A DNA stretch of 64,000 bases from Prostheceraeus crozeri (lineage: Eukaryota > Platyhelminthes > Polycladida > Euryleptidae): the NCBI GenBank assembly GCA_907163375.1, contig CAJQUW010003226.1:248001-312000 (forward strand), written 5' to 3'. The notes under the pieces are model-generated. The model saw only the letters and a program-made list of their open reading frames with translations. It was not told the DNA's origin and made no database searches. The translations under genes were made by a program, and so were the position numbers. Of the stretch, positions 9,840-22,068 are shown piece by piece (the first letter of the stretch is position 1; every line of letters starts with the position of its first letter).

Positions 9840-10805
9840 GCTGCTTGCGGCCATGATGCACCATATCGAGCAACAGTTTGCAATTGGATAAAGAGAATTT
9901 CAGAATATACGAACGGATGCTATGGATCGCAAGTCCACCGGGAGGACAATTGAACTTGATGATGATCATCGAGATAAATTGTAAAAAATCGTCCTTGATA
10001 ATCGCCGTATCAGCAAGAAGGAGTTGGCAGAACAGTTAGGAGCGTCTTTTGGCAGTGCCGTGAGCATGCTTTCTGAAATGGGCATTAGAAAACTGTGCTC
10101 AAGATTCGTTCCGTACTTTTTAACAGCTGAAATGCGTGAAAATCGTCTTCAATGCTGCAACCAACTGCTGGAGCTTTATGGAGTGTGGGTGATGCTTTTT
10201 AAAGCACTGTCATCACAGAAGACGAGACATTATTGTCGCTTTATCTGCCAGAGGATAAACGATCTTCAAAAGAATTCAAATTCCCTGGTGAATCTGCAAG
10301 TCGCAAGTTGCGTTGCGGAACAAGCCATCGGAGATGTTTGATGCTCACCATCTTTTGGAACATTCGAGGAGTTGTCCACATGGACTTTGCTGATAAACAA
10401 CGTTGTGAGAATGCAGAGTACTATTGTGAACAACTTCGACCTGCACGGTAAGGTGTTAGCAAGCATCGAAACCAGAGCCTCCACTTGCTCCACGACAACG
10501 GTCCTATTCATACCGCAGTGGTCACTGATGCTGCAATCAGACTATGGCTGCTAAGTTCTCCCCATCCTCTCTATAGCCTGGACTTGGCGCCAAGTGACTT
10601 TTACTTGTTTCGACATTTAAAACATCACCTCAGAAGCGAACGTTTTGAGAATAGCGCCAATGTCGAAACCGCTGTTATGGAATTTTTCAATTCCAAAAGT
10701 CCGGAGTTTTTCCGTGAGCCATTTCGGGAGCTGTCCAACAGGTGTGGGCCTGGTGTGAGGAGAATGACAGGGGATACATCGAAAAAAGATGATTACTTGT
10801 GCTGA
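9840..10805 (+). pseudogene. mariner transposase pseudogene
   Basis: Coding fragments of a mariner-type DDE transposase in order: 'APYRATVCNWIKR' (helix-turn-helix end), 'SKKELAEQLGASFGSAV' and 'MGIRKLCSRFVP', 'VTEDETLLSLY' (first catalytic D), 'GVVHMDF', then 'LLHDNGPIHTA' (second D) and 'LDLAPSDFYLFRHLK' (third D), with 'LRSERF'. The second and third D are about 34 residues apart, as in classical DD34D mariners. Frameshifts near 10.2 and 10.45 kb and several stops break it. No intact inverted repeats were located. Confidence 0.8.
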
Positions 10806-12370
10806 TGAAAAATAAATACTTTTTGGGACATGCGCCTTCTCTATCTAGTATTTATCACTTTGGAATAACATAGAACTGAATAAAAATATCAAAAAATAGA
10901 TAAAAATTACATGTACTAAAAGTGATATAATTTACTGCTGACATGAATGTCGATGAAAGGTAACTTTGCTATATTTCGGACCTATATACTCATAAGTTTC
11001 ACTGGGCGAGGAAGCAAGTCCGTAGCACTGCGCCTTGTGGTCGAGCCTAAGTCATTTTTGATCTCACCACGTATGTAATAGTATTCGTGTGACAGTCCAT
11101 ATGTAAATGCGCCAACTCCGGCTAAAAGATTACATGCTGAGGTGTGAAGACTTCAAATACAAATAGAGAATTTTTATTACGGTTTTATTCACTGATCCTT
11201 CGGTCCGTATTCTTGTTGTGCGCAATATTTCTATCTTCTTGATTGCTCTAGTCAGAGACGAATTCATTATTTCTTCATTATTATTTGGACTGCAGGCCAA
11301 CGAACCAAACTATAATTCTAGAAAAGATGAAGTGACTCTTGGAAAGTTTGACACTTCAGGTATTTGTCCATCGCAGCTTCAAAAGTCTATGGAATCTGTC
11401 ATGACAGTTTGGACATAGCGCATGGATTGCTAAAATTTGATAGGATTTCTTCGCGATCTCAACAATTGCATAATCATTATGATGAATAGGCTACAATATT
11501 ATCCACGCATGTATATCAATATTATATATAAATTGGGCCTTAATATTTCCAATTCATAAATCAACTTTACATTTGCATTTGCTTAAATGATACCCGATCA
11601 GACATTCAAATACTAACCCATCGAATCGAACCGAATTGTTCGAACCGCACATAAAATGCAGGACCCTTAATTTAGGACAAGACTAACTCGACTTATTTAA
11701 GACTCCAATTTCAGTACTTGTTTTGCAGTAGCTATCCAATGTCAATCAGCTTCAATAAGACCGAAAATATGAAAATTTGTGCTATTGCATGCCGATGTTG
11801 AGTCAATTCTCAGTATGACATTTGCTCTGGTGAACTGCTTAAGTATATTTTAAACATGCAGTATGCCACCTGCCTCCACCTTCGCAACGCTATACAGTTG
11901 CGAAGATATCCGCCTCATGAAATGTCAGATGCAAATGTTTAGCAACAGAGTCATAGCCATCACTATTAACATAATGAGCCATTGCTAAACTACTACAGTA
12001 GCGAAGTACTCACAGTTATTTCCGTCATGCAAATAACTGTTCTTATTATATGTTCCAGAAATCGACTATTGCTTATAGTCTAAAGTGAAAGCGTGCATTA
12101 TAGCTGTCTCCCAGAGTTTGAAAAAATCAGAGGTTCATGAATGTGCAATAAGGTAGCGTGTGGAAGAGTTTACATCTGAAGCAAAATTGTTTTCAATGGT
12201 CGTCGTCGCATTCCTTCTGTGGAACAACATGTTGCGCCTACAGATTTTTATTATAGAATTTTTTTATTTCTCTTTTAACATTAAGCTGAAAATTAGGTAA
12301 CCTGTGTGTATCTGTACTTGAAATGAATAATGTAAGCTTGCGTATAACCATAATTAACAGCGAGTTGAAA
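10806..12370. other. No recognisable gene
   Basis: AT-rich sequence with only short chance ORFs (such as 11218-11418). I see no protein family, RNA gene or clear repeat. Confidence 0.5.
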
Positions 12371-12374
12371 GTTT

Positions 12375-12665
12375 CTGTGAAAATTTGCCTAAGTGTCGAT
12401 CCGTGACGGAACTGCTACGGAACGCTCACGCAACGGACTTAACGAACACAATACGGAACGTCTACGGAAGAGTGCAAATTCGGCTGTGTTAAAATTTGCC
12501 GCAAAGGCGAGCCGTAGCGCTCCGCCTTAGAAAATTTTTCGACGGACTCCCCTTCCTTGGAAAGATGTTTAACGGAGTCAAAACGGAACGGTTACGAAAA
12601 GAGTGTGAAATTTGGCCAAGTTTGAATCCGTAGCGGACCTGCTACGGAACGTCCACGGATGCGGA
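12375..12665. repeat. Diverged tandem pair rich in 'ACGGA'
   Basis: Two copies of a block of about 220 bp that include 'AAATTTG(C/G)C', 'ATCCGT', 'CTGCTACGGAACG' and 'ACGGA' strings (12385-12435 and 12605-12660). Multiple 'ACGGAAC' words recur between them. This resembles subterminal repeats of a DNA transposon, but no ends or transposase were found. Confidence 0.4.
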
Positions 12666-12689
12666 CTTGTAATTTTTTTTCGATTTGCT

Positions 12690-13000
12690 CCCCCGTGTCC
12701 GTTTATAGGACAGTGGCCATTTTAGGTCACTTCCTAGCATGGATCGACTTGGAATCAGCACCATTCACTTCACCGTCCTCGACTCCTCCTTTTGGGACCT
12801 CGTTTACAAACTTTTGTCAAACTTGCTTCGTTTTGCACCCCTTGTGCCCGGTTATAGGACAGAGCCCACTTTGACCCATTTCTTGGTCATGGAATGACTT
12901 GGGACCACTGCCATTCGACGCAGCGTGCTCATTTACCTCTAGTGCAACCTTGTTTACAAACTTTCTTACACTCGCTTGAAAAAGATAGGCAATTCTTTCT
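12690..13000. repeat. Tandem duplication of about 150 bp with coding character
   Basis: Blocks beginning at about 12694 and 12841 share 'TTATAGGACAG', 'CATGGA...GACTTGG' and 'TTGTTTACAAACTTT'. On the minus strand the right copy is open and encodes 'KFVNKVALEVNEHAAS' and 'CPITGHKGCKTKQV' (within 12817-13119); the left copy carries the equivalent with stops. This points to an old duplication of about 49 codons. Family unknown. Confidence 0.45.
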
Positions 13001-13119
13001 TGTTCCGTCGTGTGTGCGCGACGGATTCTAACATAGTCAAATTTCTTTTTCTCTTTGTCTTTTTCCGACATCCGTAAAATCTGTTCGTCGATTTGTTGGT
13101 ATGCTTCAATTTGCAGCAA
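12817..13119 (-). CDS. Hypothetical 100-codon ORF over the duplication
   Basis: An open frame with 'RMSEKDKEKKKFDYVRIRR' (basic) and 'SFHDQEMGQSGLCPITGH'. The second half overlaps the tandem duplication described at 12690-13000. No domain is recognised. It may be a transposon-encoded exon or a chance frame; the duplicated coding pattern is the only argument for reality. Confidence 0.25.
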   Translation of the reverse strand: MLQIEAYQQIDEQILRMSEKDKEKKKFDYVRIRRAHTTEQERIAYLFQASVRKFVNKVALEVNEHAASNGSGPKSFHDQEMGQSGLCPITGHKGCKTKQV

Positions 13120-14345
13120 GATTCATCAGGAATTTTTCAACAATGGTTGCTCCTTTTCACCAATTTGACTCGACTTTTTTGACTCGAAAGGCCAAAACTC
13201 GATTTGCTTGGGATAATGACTGTCAGGAGTCCTTTCAGAAGTTGAAGTAGGCAGTCTCCCAAGCACCGATCCTTGCACATGAATCCTGAACTAACCTTCA
13301 ACATTTACAGTGATTGCAGTGGAGTTGGTATTGGCTTGTATGTTAACGCAAGTTTCTGGCAATCAAGAAATTGCTATTGCTTATGGCGGTAAGATTCTCT
13401 CTATCTCTGAACACAGATATTCCACCGTTGACCGGGAACTTTTCGCATTGCAGTGGAGTATTGATCATTTCCGCACTTACCTTTTGGTAGACATTTTCCA
13501 GCGTATACAGATCACAAACCATTACTTGGATTGATGAACAGCCCTCATGCTACCGATAAACAATCGAGACTATTGTATAAACTGAATGAGTACAACTTTG
13601 ATCTTTTTCACCGTCCAGGAAAAGAAATGTGCCATGTTGATGCCCTTTCTAGAATGCAATAATAGCAACTGAGTTGCTTCGTCAGAATGTAAGTGAAGTC
13701 CGAGATGGTGATGCATATGTGCTTCAAATAAAACATTTGGAAATAAACATTTATTGGGTCGAAGCTGGGCCAATGTCATCTACATATTCTCAAGCAGTAG
13801 CACTAGCTTTTCTCAGGCATTGAATTTTCCGATTTGGTCCTCCGGTTAGTATACATTGGGATCGCAGTACGCAACTTGAGTCACAATTATTTGCATCCTT
13901 ATATCACATCATTGGTTCATCAAAATCCCGAATAACTGCTTGGCACCCACAAGGAAATTCCGCATTAGAACGCTTCCATAGAACTTTATCGGAACGGCTT
14001 TTAACATGTTCGCACCCATCTGATTGGGTCTCAAATCTTCCATCATCATTATTTGCTTATTGAACTTCGCAGCACAAAGCTACTGGCCAAACGCCTTTCA
14101 ATATGACAGTTGGATTTACACCCTTTTACCTTTGGATTGGCCAGATAAGTTCAGATCTGCTAATCCGGATGCATTCATGAAGCTGCTGAACTTTTGGTCA
14201 TTAGTTCAGGGAGCAAGGGTTTTCAAGGAAGATCAATATGGCATCCCCAAGTTGGAGAAACAGTTCTTGTCAAAAGAAGTTGTTCTTCAGAAGATGCTAG
14301 TTGTTCTTTGTCCTGTGGCTGCATTCATGACTATCATGTGATGTC
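13105..14345 (+). pseudogene. Ty3/gypsy pol remnant (RT end, RNase H, integrase)
   Basis: Decayed LTR-retroelement polyprotein. 'FARFIRNFSTMVAPFHQF' and 'DCQESFQKLK' (13107-13250) are the RT/RNase H connection. 'RYSTVDRELFALQWSIDHFRTYL' (13410-13490), 'DHKPLL' and 'LNEYNFDLFHRPGKEMCHVDALSRM' (13510-13660) are RNase H. 'ESQLFASLYHIIG', 'AWHPQGN', 'ERFHRTLSERLL' and 'KATGQTPFNM' (13870-14110) are the integrase core, including its glutamate block. Each block is in a different frame or is cut by stops. The section between RNase H and the integrase core is largely missing. No LTR or primer-binding site was recognised. Confidence 0.8.
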
Positions 14346-14454
14346 ATTGTGTTCTGAGCATCCCTGCACATTGTACATTCAGTCTATCAATAGAGTTCGT
14401 CTTGTTCGGAGGTTAGCTCTTACACATGACTTCAAGGCCACTTTACGAAAAAGA

Positions 14455-16546
14455 CGTATACGAAGAACAGATCCTATACACGAAAGGAGCGCGGGAAGAG
14501 GTCAGTTTTAAGCGAACGCTTGAATGACGAACGAGAGTGAAGTTTGGTGAAATCAAGCTGCACACCTTAGGTGGCTGCGTGAGGCAATGTTCGAGATCGG
14601 TAGAAACGAGTCCGATAGATAAGGAGGAGCGCTATCGTTGAGACACGGAAAGCAGAGGACGGCTAGCGGAAGTCAATCCTTTCCCGAATTCTAAGTTAGT
14701 GGAGTTCTTTTAGGATGTGAGCTCTTCTTGCTGTGTTCTGGAGGTATTGGTTAAAAGTCTGGCAGCCGCTTTCAGGACGGGCTGAAGACGTCGGTATTCA
14801 CTATCGGGTCGACCGGAGAGAACAGACGCATAATAGTCAAGTCGAGAGTGTACTAAGGACACAATGATGAAGCGAAGAGCATCTTATGTCAGAGAATGAC
14901 GGATAGACCGAATTTACCTCAAGGCAGCGAAGCAGGGGGAAACTTTCTTGGATATAAATGATCTCATGGACAGTCTAGAGTTGATGTGCACACCTAAACT
15001 GTGGACGATAGTTGAAGGAACGATAGGAATAGAACCAACGTGAATAGTGCACGTAGGGATTTGGCTTTGCCGCCTTTTAGAGGCGCACCACATAACTTCT
15101 GTTTTGGCAGCGTTCAGCTGGAGCTTGTTGGCACTCAGCCACTGCTGAGCATCCTTTATGCAGGATTCCATTTTAAAGGAGAGAGAGATGGTACGGAAAC
15201 TGCTCTGCAGGTACCGCATATGATGAAGTCACCCGCGTAGGCGTGAGCCTTAAGTCCGTGATGATCGATTAGGTGGAATAAATCGTTGATGTATAATATG
15301 AATAGGAGGGGTCCAAGAATGGAGCCTTGTGGAACACCATGAGTAGTAGGAGAAGGGGTCGAGAGTTGATTGAGATGGCGAACAGAGTGAGATCTTGAGC
15401 CCAGGAATAAATCACACCACTGCAGAGCAGGGCCGCACAGGTCGAAAGAGAGCTCGAGACGTGTTAGGTGGATCTGGTGATCAACCGCTGAATGCAGAGC
15501 ACGATAAGCTAACTGAAACTTGGGAAGTATGTTGAACGCACACAAGTGAGAGAGAAGCTGTCGTGTGACAGTCCGTTCCAAAAATTTTGAAAGGACATGG
15601 AGATTGGATATTGGTCGATATGAGTCGATGTTTGAGGGGTCACGCACACATTTCTTTGGGACCGATGTGATTTGCGCTTCCTTCCAAGCAGATGGAAAGA
15701 CCCCAGCGGACAACAAACGGTTGAGTACATAAGTGAGAAAATGTGAGAGTATGTCAGCGCTTTCTTTCAGGAGTTTTGTAGGGAGAGGATCCGAGAAACT
15801 GTGCTTGTTAGGAAGCTGGCATAACGGCTCCATAACTGCAGTGCTTGAAAGGGCTTCGAATTAATGCAGACTCAATCCACAGGTGAGTCTGTGAAGTCAG
15901 GCACAGAAGATCCAGAAAGTAAGGAACGAATGTCTGACACTTTCCTATCAAACGATGCTTGAAAATCATCAGCACTGAACACATCGGTGGCCGGTAGGCG
16001 ACCTCTACCCATCAAGGCATCTATTGAGCGCGAGAGGTGAGCAGGGTTGTGCGACTCTGACTCAATCTTGTGACACCAGAAAGATTCCCGCTTCTGTCTG
16101 AGAAGTTGTCGACATGAACCGCGCTGTCTCTGCCAAGTAACTGGGATGCAGTCTGTTGGACTACCAGAGATAGTAGTTTTACGGTGCTGCCTTTCTAGTT
16201 TGCAGACACTACGCTTCACAGGGCGACATTCAGCGTCAAACCATGAATCTGATGGTCGTCGGAGAAATGCAATAGTGCGTGGAGGAATCAATTCGTCGAG
16301 TATCCTAGTGATTTCTGAGTTGTAAAGTGATGACAGCTGGTCGACGTCGAGCTCTGCCCAAATTCGGGGATCACAGAGAAAGGCGGAAGAGAATTCGGAT
16401 CGAAATTCAGCAGAATCAAAACGACTCCAAGGCCGAGTGGTTACTGTTGTATACGCAGGCGAAGGTGTGTGGAGAGAGGAAACCCAACGCAAGAACCAAC
16501 TGTCATCGGATAGAACAGCCTCTATAAAGTCAACGGAAGCTTTCAA
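14455..16546 (-). mobile_element. CR1/L2-like non-LTR retrotransposon, copy 2 (5'-truncated)
   Basis: Minus-strand relative of copy 1. The end of the endonuclease and the linker lie at 16546-15872: 'LRRPSDSWFDAECR', 'RQKRESFWCHKIESES', 'RSIDALMGRGR'. The RT is at 15833-15156: 'NKHSFSDPLPTKLLKE', 'DSYRPISNLHVLSKFLERTV', 'HGVPQGSILGPLLFILY'. The catalytic motif reads 'YAGDF', so the first catalytic aspartate pair is lost. 'LQLNAAKTEVMWCASKRRQ' is at 15150-15060, and the C-terminal 'LVHSRLDYY' and 'LRIRERIDFR' remain in broken frames down to about 14455. Both a frameshift near 15850 and an internal deletion in the palm are evident. Confidence 0.85.
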
Positions 16547-16554
16547 ATGCTTTC

Positions 16555-16960
16555 AGCTAAGCTAAATCAGCTGAGAGCGGTGCAGGTTAAAACAAGTGCC
16601 AAGTCATTGGTCATGATCCACCTTAACAGGAATGGACAATGACAGACATTTTCGGTGGTAGGGCTTCAGACAGACTCCCCCAAAGGACCCAAAAAAACAC
16701 AATAGATCAGCTGAGAGGGGTACAGGTTGAAGCCAAGTTGTTCCTTATGATTCCAGAATTCCAAGATCAGCAGTGACAGACATTTTTAGTGGTAGGGAAC
16801 TCTGACAGGCACTCCAAATAGACCCCAAAAGTAAACCTGCAAGCTGTCAACCAGGCAAGATCAGCTGAAAGTGCCAGATGCAGCTTGAAACCAATGCCAG
16901 ATTGCATATGATTTTTAGTCTCAATTCCAGTTGTGAGTGAAAACTTCACTGTCAATTCCA
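16555..16960. repeat. Three diverged units of about 150 bp
   Basis: 'GATCAGCTGA(G/A)AG' followed by a 'CAG(G)TT(A/G)AA' word recurs at about 16566, 16706 and 16859. Each unit also carries 'GACAGACATTTT(C/T)(G/A)GTGGTAGGG' or a decayed form. It is a short degenerate tandem array with no coding potential. Confidence 0.5.
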
Positions 16961-17126
16961 CTGGGGCCAGATTAACCCTTCTATACAGATTCTTCTTACA
17001 CTTCTGTCATCTTTCAATCCTATGACAGATAAGTCAACATAGGCCTACATGTAAGCCGGTACTTTGAGTTTTACTCGAGTTTTTCTTCGAGAAGTCATAA
17101 GTTACATTTCATTTGAGCGCTGTGTA

Positions 17127-20100
17127 TTTCAAGCAACGATAGATATATTTCAGATTTGTAAAATGTATTCTAGAAGGTACAACTTGAATTAGAGATATGT
17201 ATAATTCATTTCGACCTTGTTTCTTATTTTTCAGAAACGCAAAAAATGTCAAATGTCTCACATGCTTTATATTCAAATGCTAATATGTTTTCAGAAATAT
17301 GATATGAGTTTCAGGAAATAATTGTTGCATTTCAGAAAGGTAAAATGAATCTCAGGAAATGTCATTTCAATTTCTGGATGTGATAAAACTATTTCAGAAA
17401 TGTGACTTGTATTTCAGAGAGTGTAATTCGTATTTCAGAATATACAATATATATAAAGGAAAGAGTTACTTAGATTTCAGTCATGTAAAAAGAGTTTCAG
17501 AAAGTACTTTATGTAGGCCTATTTCAGAGCCGTAAAATGAGCTTCAGAAAAAGATGATTATATTTCAGAAAATGTAGCCACCCTAATATGCATCTCAGAA
17601 CCATCACATCTAATCAAGAAACTAAAAGTTATATTTCAGAAGTGTAAAATAAATTTCAGATGATATCAGATGCATTTCAGATGCATTTCAGATGCATTTC
17701 AGAGACGTTAAATGGATTTCATAATGTATAAATTATATTTCATACATTGGATATGAATTTCAGAAGATGTATTCATTTCAGATTTGTAATATGTAAGTCA
17801 GGATATGTTACTTATTTTTCAGAAGCCGGATATGTATTTCTTAATGCATAATCTGCATTTCAGATTCACAAAATATATTTCAGAATGTTTGACATGCATT
17901 AAAGAAGCAGTAAAATGCGTTTCAGAATGTGCATAATGATTTCAAGAAAGGGCAAGATGTATTTCAGAAATCGTAAATTAATTTACTAACTACGATTGAT
18001 TTCAGTTCTATCTTATCTTAAATTTGTATAAGTTATTTAGGTAATTTGCATCGTAGTGTATTAAAAAAAAGATTTCCATCAATCACGGTTTATTACCAAA
18101 AATCATTATTACACAAAAATCTCAAACTCCCACGTTCATGTCCACTAAATCGAGGGCAGCTTCATTAAATGAGGTGGTATGTTCAGCACCTCGTGCAGTC
18201 TCCCGGTGCTATTGACGCTATGGCTTCTTCGATCAATCCTTCGGGGTATGTCATCATTTGTTCTCGCGATTGCTGACCTGCAACTTGGGGCACTTGAATA
18301 GCCGTCTTGACTTGAACTTTCACTTTTGCCCACATTACCTGAATAGAGTTGACCATTGGGCCATAAGTCGAAGAAGAACGGCGTCATTACCCTCGAACAT
18401 CGTAACTAAACGGCTATTAGTTGGAGCGTTGTCTATTACGACAACAAGATGTCAAAGTCGAAAGCCGATGGTACTCCACTGGTCCTACAGACCTTGAACC
18501 CACTCGTCCACATTCTTCCACCTGAATGAGCCTCGTCTGGTATTCATCTTCACGACACCATTTGAGGAGATGCCTCCAATAAGGTGAATATTTGGCCCAC
18601 GACTAGCAGGAAGCCTGACTACTGTTCGCTGACCGGCTCTGGACCAACCAGTCTTTCTTGGTTGAAGTTCGTCTCGTCCATTATCACCACTTGTCTTCCT
18701 TCGCGGATATAGTCATTGAGACTTCGGACGTATGTTCTCAAATCTTTGTTTTGAGCACTGTCTATTGTCACTGGCTGCTGATGAACTGCCTTGACAGTAC
18801 AAAGTCTACCTTGCAGTGCATTACCAATGATGATTGTTGTAGCCGACTTGTGGAAGGTAGTTAGGACGTGACTTAAAAGGGATCGGAGGATAAAACTTGC
18901 GTCGGACTTAACAAGAGCAGTGACGCCGTCGATTTCCTCTTCGTCCAACTTCTTTGGTTTGCATCCACCTTTGCGTTTTCCAGTCGGCTCACCAGATCGG
19001 ACCCACGTGTTGACTGTTCTGAATTTCACGCCTAACGCTGCCGAAAGTCCTCTCAAGTCCTCTCCCTTATTGACAGCTTCGACGATAAGTCACAGATCAG
19101 TCACGATTATCTGTGTTCCTGTTCCATGTATATGTCTTCCTTTCCACGGATTCCGTTTCGGCAATATTCTCTTTCGCAAAGCGAGCAAGAAGGATCATCA
19201 TTTGGCAAAACTTATGTTCTGCAATTCTCATGAATGAGATGTAGGCAAGGAAGGCACCTAACTACTGACTTTCGCAGTATAGATGTTCGACAAATGCAGC
19301 AGTTATCCTGAAGATTCACTTCTGCAATGCATTAACAATAGAACTTGAACATTATATTTATAAAGGGGATTGATTTCAGCTTCCAATTTTGAGGTTGATG
19401 TGTGTTCAATAAGTTAATAGCGTTTTATGGAAGCGCATTCGATTCGTGTGCTAATCTGAAATTAGTAAAAAAAATAGAACTCTGGTTAATGAAAATCATT
19501 TAGCAGTTTCTTGAAATCAATTTACTTTTTCTGAAATACATCTTGCCCTTTCTTGAAATCATTATGCACATTCTGAAACGCATTTTACTGCTTCTTTAAT
19601 GCATGTCAAACATTCTGAAATATATTTTGTGAATCTGAAATGCAGATTATGCATTAAGAAATACATATCCGGCTTCTGAAAAATAAGTAACACATCCTGA
19701 CTTACATATTACAAATCTGAAATGAATACATCTTCTGAAATTCATATCCAATGTATGAAATATAATTTATACATTATGAAATCCATTTAACGTCTCTGAA
19801 ATGCATCTGAAATGCATCTGAAATGCATCTGATATCATCTGAAATTTATTTTACACTTCTGAAATATAACTTTTAGTTTCTTGATTAGATGTGATGGTTC
19901 TGAGATGCATATTAGGGTGGCTACATTTTCTGAAATATAATCATCTTTTTCTGAAGCTCATTTTACGGCTCTGAAATAGGCCTACATAAAGTACTTTCTG
20001 AAACTCTTTTTACATGACTGAAATCTAAGTAACTCTTTCCTTTATATATATTGTATATTCTGAAATACGAATTACACTCTCTGAAATACAAGTCACATTT

Positions 20101-20371
20101 CTGAAATAGTTTTATCACATCCAGAAATTGAAATGACATTTCCTGAGATTCATTTTACCTTTCTGAAATGCAACAATTATTTCCTGAAACTCATATCATA
20201 TTTCTGAAAACATATTAGCATTTGAATATAAAGCATGTGAGACATTTGACATTTTTTGCGTTTCTGAAAAATAAGAAACAAGGTCGAAATGAATTATACA
20301 TATCTCTAATTCAAGTTGTACCTTCTAGAATACATTTTACAAATCTGAAATATATCTATCGTTGCTTGAAA
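17127..20371. mobile_element. Tc1/IS630-like transposon with giant TTTCAGA-repeat TIRs
   Basis: Arms at 17127-17983 and 19515-20371 (about 857 bp each) are reverse complements with very few differences. They are built of loosely periodic (about 25-35 bp) 'TTTCAGA' units. The outer ends start TTTCAAGC and are flanked by TA on both sides (17125-17126 and 20372-20373), the target duplication expected of Tc1/mariner-type transposons. A broken transposase lies between the arms (18145-19140, minus). The arm identity indicates either a recent insertion or gene conversion, although the transposase is dead. Confidence 0.75.
18145..19140 (-). pseudogene. IS630/Tc1-like DDE transposase pseudogene
   Basis: The N-terminal helix-turn-helix 'GLSAALGVKFRTVNTWVRSG' and basic 'KRKGGCKPKKL' are followed by 'VKSDASFILRSL'. 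The first catalytic motif is 'VVIMDETNFN' (about 18670). After a frameshift come 'GPNIHLIGGISSNGVV', the second aspartate in 'VVIDNAPTNSRL' (about 18430), and 'NSIQVMWAKVKVQ' (about 18320), where related proteins have 'NPIE'; the catalytic glutamate therefore appears changed to Q. Two frameshifts and several stops separate these blocks. The TA target duplication agrees with the family call. Confidence 0.7.
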
Positions 20372-20387
20372 TACATTATTTAAGCAC

Positions 20388-21228
20388 GCAGATGACATCC
20401 TTCTTATCCATGCTGTCCGTGACCCTTGTCATGATCGTCTGGAGGATTAATCGGGTAACATTGTAAACTGGTCTCATAACGTTTCCTTGCCTATAGATCT
20501 TTCGAAGTAAAGTGTTATGAGTATCATTACTAAGATGAACAATTTCTGTGTTAATCCAATTAGTGCTAATACGGAGACAAATCTTGAAACTGTTAGCTCT
20601 CTGCGGTATCTTGCAGTCATTTTTTCCGATGATTTAACTTGGAATACCCATGTGAAGTATGTTGTATAAAAGGCCTCAAAGCATATTTTTATCGTGAGAA
20701 ATTTCAGTCGCTTTGATTGCAATCCGAACTTGTTGCTACGAGCATTGTCCGTTCTGTGTTGTCTTATGCCTTCGCATGTTTTTGTAACGCTCCCAGTATG
20801 TTTTAAACGAGCTTGTGAAAGTTGAACGTAGAGACTTTAGAATCATAAATGTGGAACACTGTGAAAATTTGAACGTTATCGCCAATGCTTCTCAATCGTG
20901 TGAAAGACTTTTTGCTTCCATCAATATCAATGACAGTCATCCGTTAAGATGTTTGTTCTGTAGCAAATCTCTTGTACGGTCCACTCGCTCGACTTCTAAG
21001 CTGCTGCCTCCACAAGCGAGAACGAAACGCTACTCCAACTCGTTTATAAGATTTTGTAAATGGTCTTCTATTTTTATTCATTGTTTTGCTGTCCAACTGT
21101 GTCTCCTCATAGCTTTGAGGTAATCATGGTTTCTATGTATTTTTACGCTATAATTGTCATCGATCTGTCCATGTACATGTTCACTTCATTCTTCAAAGTG
21201 AAGCAATAAAGCTATTATTATTATTATA
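20388..21228 (+). pseudogene. 5'-truncated CR1-like non-LTR retrotransposon
   Basis: Begins inside the RT palm with 'ADDILLIHAV' at about 20390. It continues through 'SLRYLAVIFSDDLTWNTHV' (about 20600) and 'LLLRALSVLCCLMPSHV' (20735), then a C-terminal segment 'LVKVERRDFRIINVEH' (20815 on). Stops and frameshifts are frequent. The 3' end is 'AAAGCTATTATTATTATTAT', a (TTA)n microsatellite tail like those ending CR1-type elements. 5' truncation is the normal outcome of target-primed reverse transcription. Confidence 0.7.
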
Positions 21229-21229
21229 T

Positions 21230-21988
21230 ACATCAGAGCACCAAATACGGAATAGTCAACGACCAACGTGTCTCTTATAGGTTCATCTGCGAGTGTGAGT
21301 AGTTATCATGAATATTGATTGATTCCAAAAGGAAAACAAAAAACCGGCGGAAATATCATTTTCCATTTTCAGGATTGAAAAATTTTTATTCACAATTATT
21401 CATGTGCTTTAGTCACTCTCCCAGATTACATCCGCCTGTTGCTTCCTGTATGGAAGTTCTTCTATGTAGATTTTGATGTCAATTTGAAATTTTATTTCAA
21501 TCAAGGAAAACAATCAGCACTGAAGAAAGTCGCCAGATTTTTTATTTGCGAATGCAACTCATTCAATGCTCGTCATTCGGTTGTGCACGAATACGGAGAA
21601 ATAGTAAATAGTAGTAATAGTAATAGTAATAGTAGTAAATAGTAGTTTTTAAGTGTAGCCTGCGGTATGTCTTTTTATCAGTCACACCTTCATAAGGCTT
21701 CGTGTGCTGCCTGTGAGTTTCATCAGATTGTTGCCTGCACACTGGGAACATGTGCGAGAAAGCCTCATCATGTGTACTGTCCCGTGATGGACTTAGAGGG
21801 TTACTTGTGGTTGCTAACCGCTAAAAGAAGACTTGTAGCCGCATTTGTAACCGCTGTGATAAAGAGTTCATCGATTACAATTTCTCGAAGAAGACATGCG
21901 TCCTATCTCAAGGAGTGTATGAATTCTGCACAAGTAATCCGACTTATTGAAAAATTTATCAAATCTCAACTGATTAGCCACCACGGGT

Positions 21989-21990
<2 letters not shown>
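21230..21990. other. Unassigned sequence with short TAG/TAA-rich tract
   Basis: Contains an imperfect (TAGTAA)n tract near 21603-21650. An open frame at 21667-22131 has no recognisable domain; its right end runs into a (TA)n tract and PLE sequence. I see nothing else. Confidence 0.4.

Positions 21991-21993
<3 letters not shown>

Positions 21994-22034
<41 letters not shown>
21994..22034. repeat. (TA)n microsatellite
   Basis: Pure AT dinucleotide run immediately left of a PLE fragment. Confidence 0.95.
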
Positions 22035-22038
<4 letters not shown>

Positions 22039-22068
22039 TTGAAACAATCATTTTTCAAAATTTTCCCT

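Noticed and set aside
13105-14345. Gypsy remnant considered as an endogenous retrovirus
   Set aside because: No envelope, gag or LTR was seen, and RNase H/integrase motifs are ordinary Ty3/gypsy.
17330-17980. TTTCAGA repeats looked at as a possible CRISPR-like array
   Set aside because: Unit length and spacer are irregular and the array is mirrored at 19515-20371. It is a transposon inverted repeat in an animal genome.
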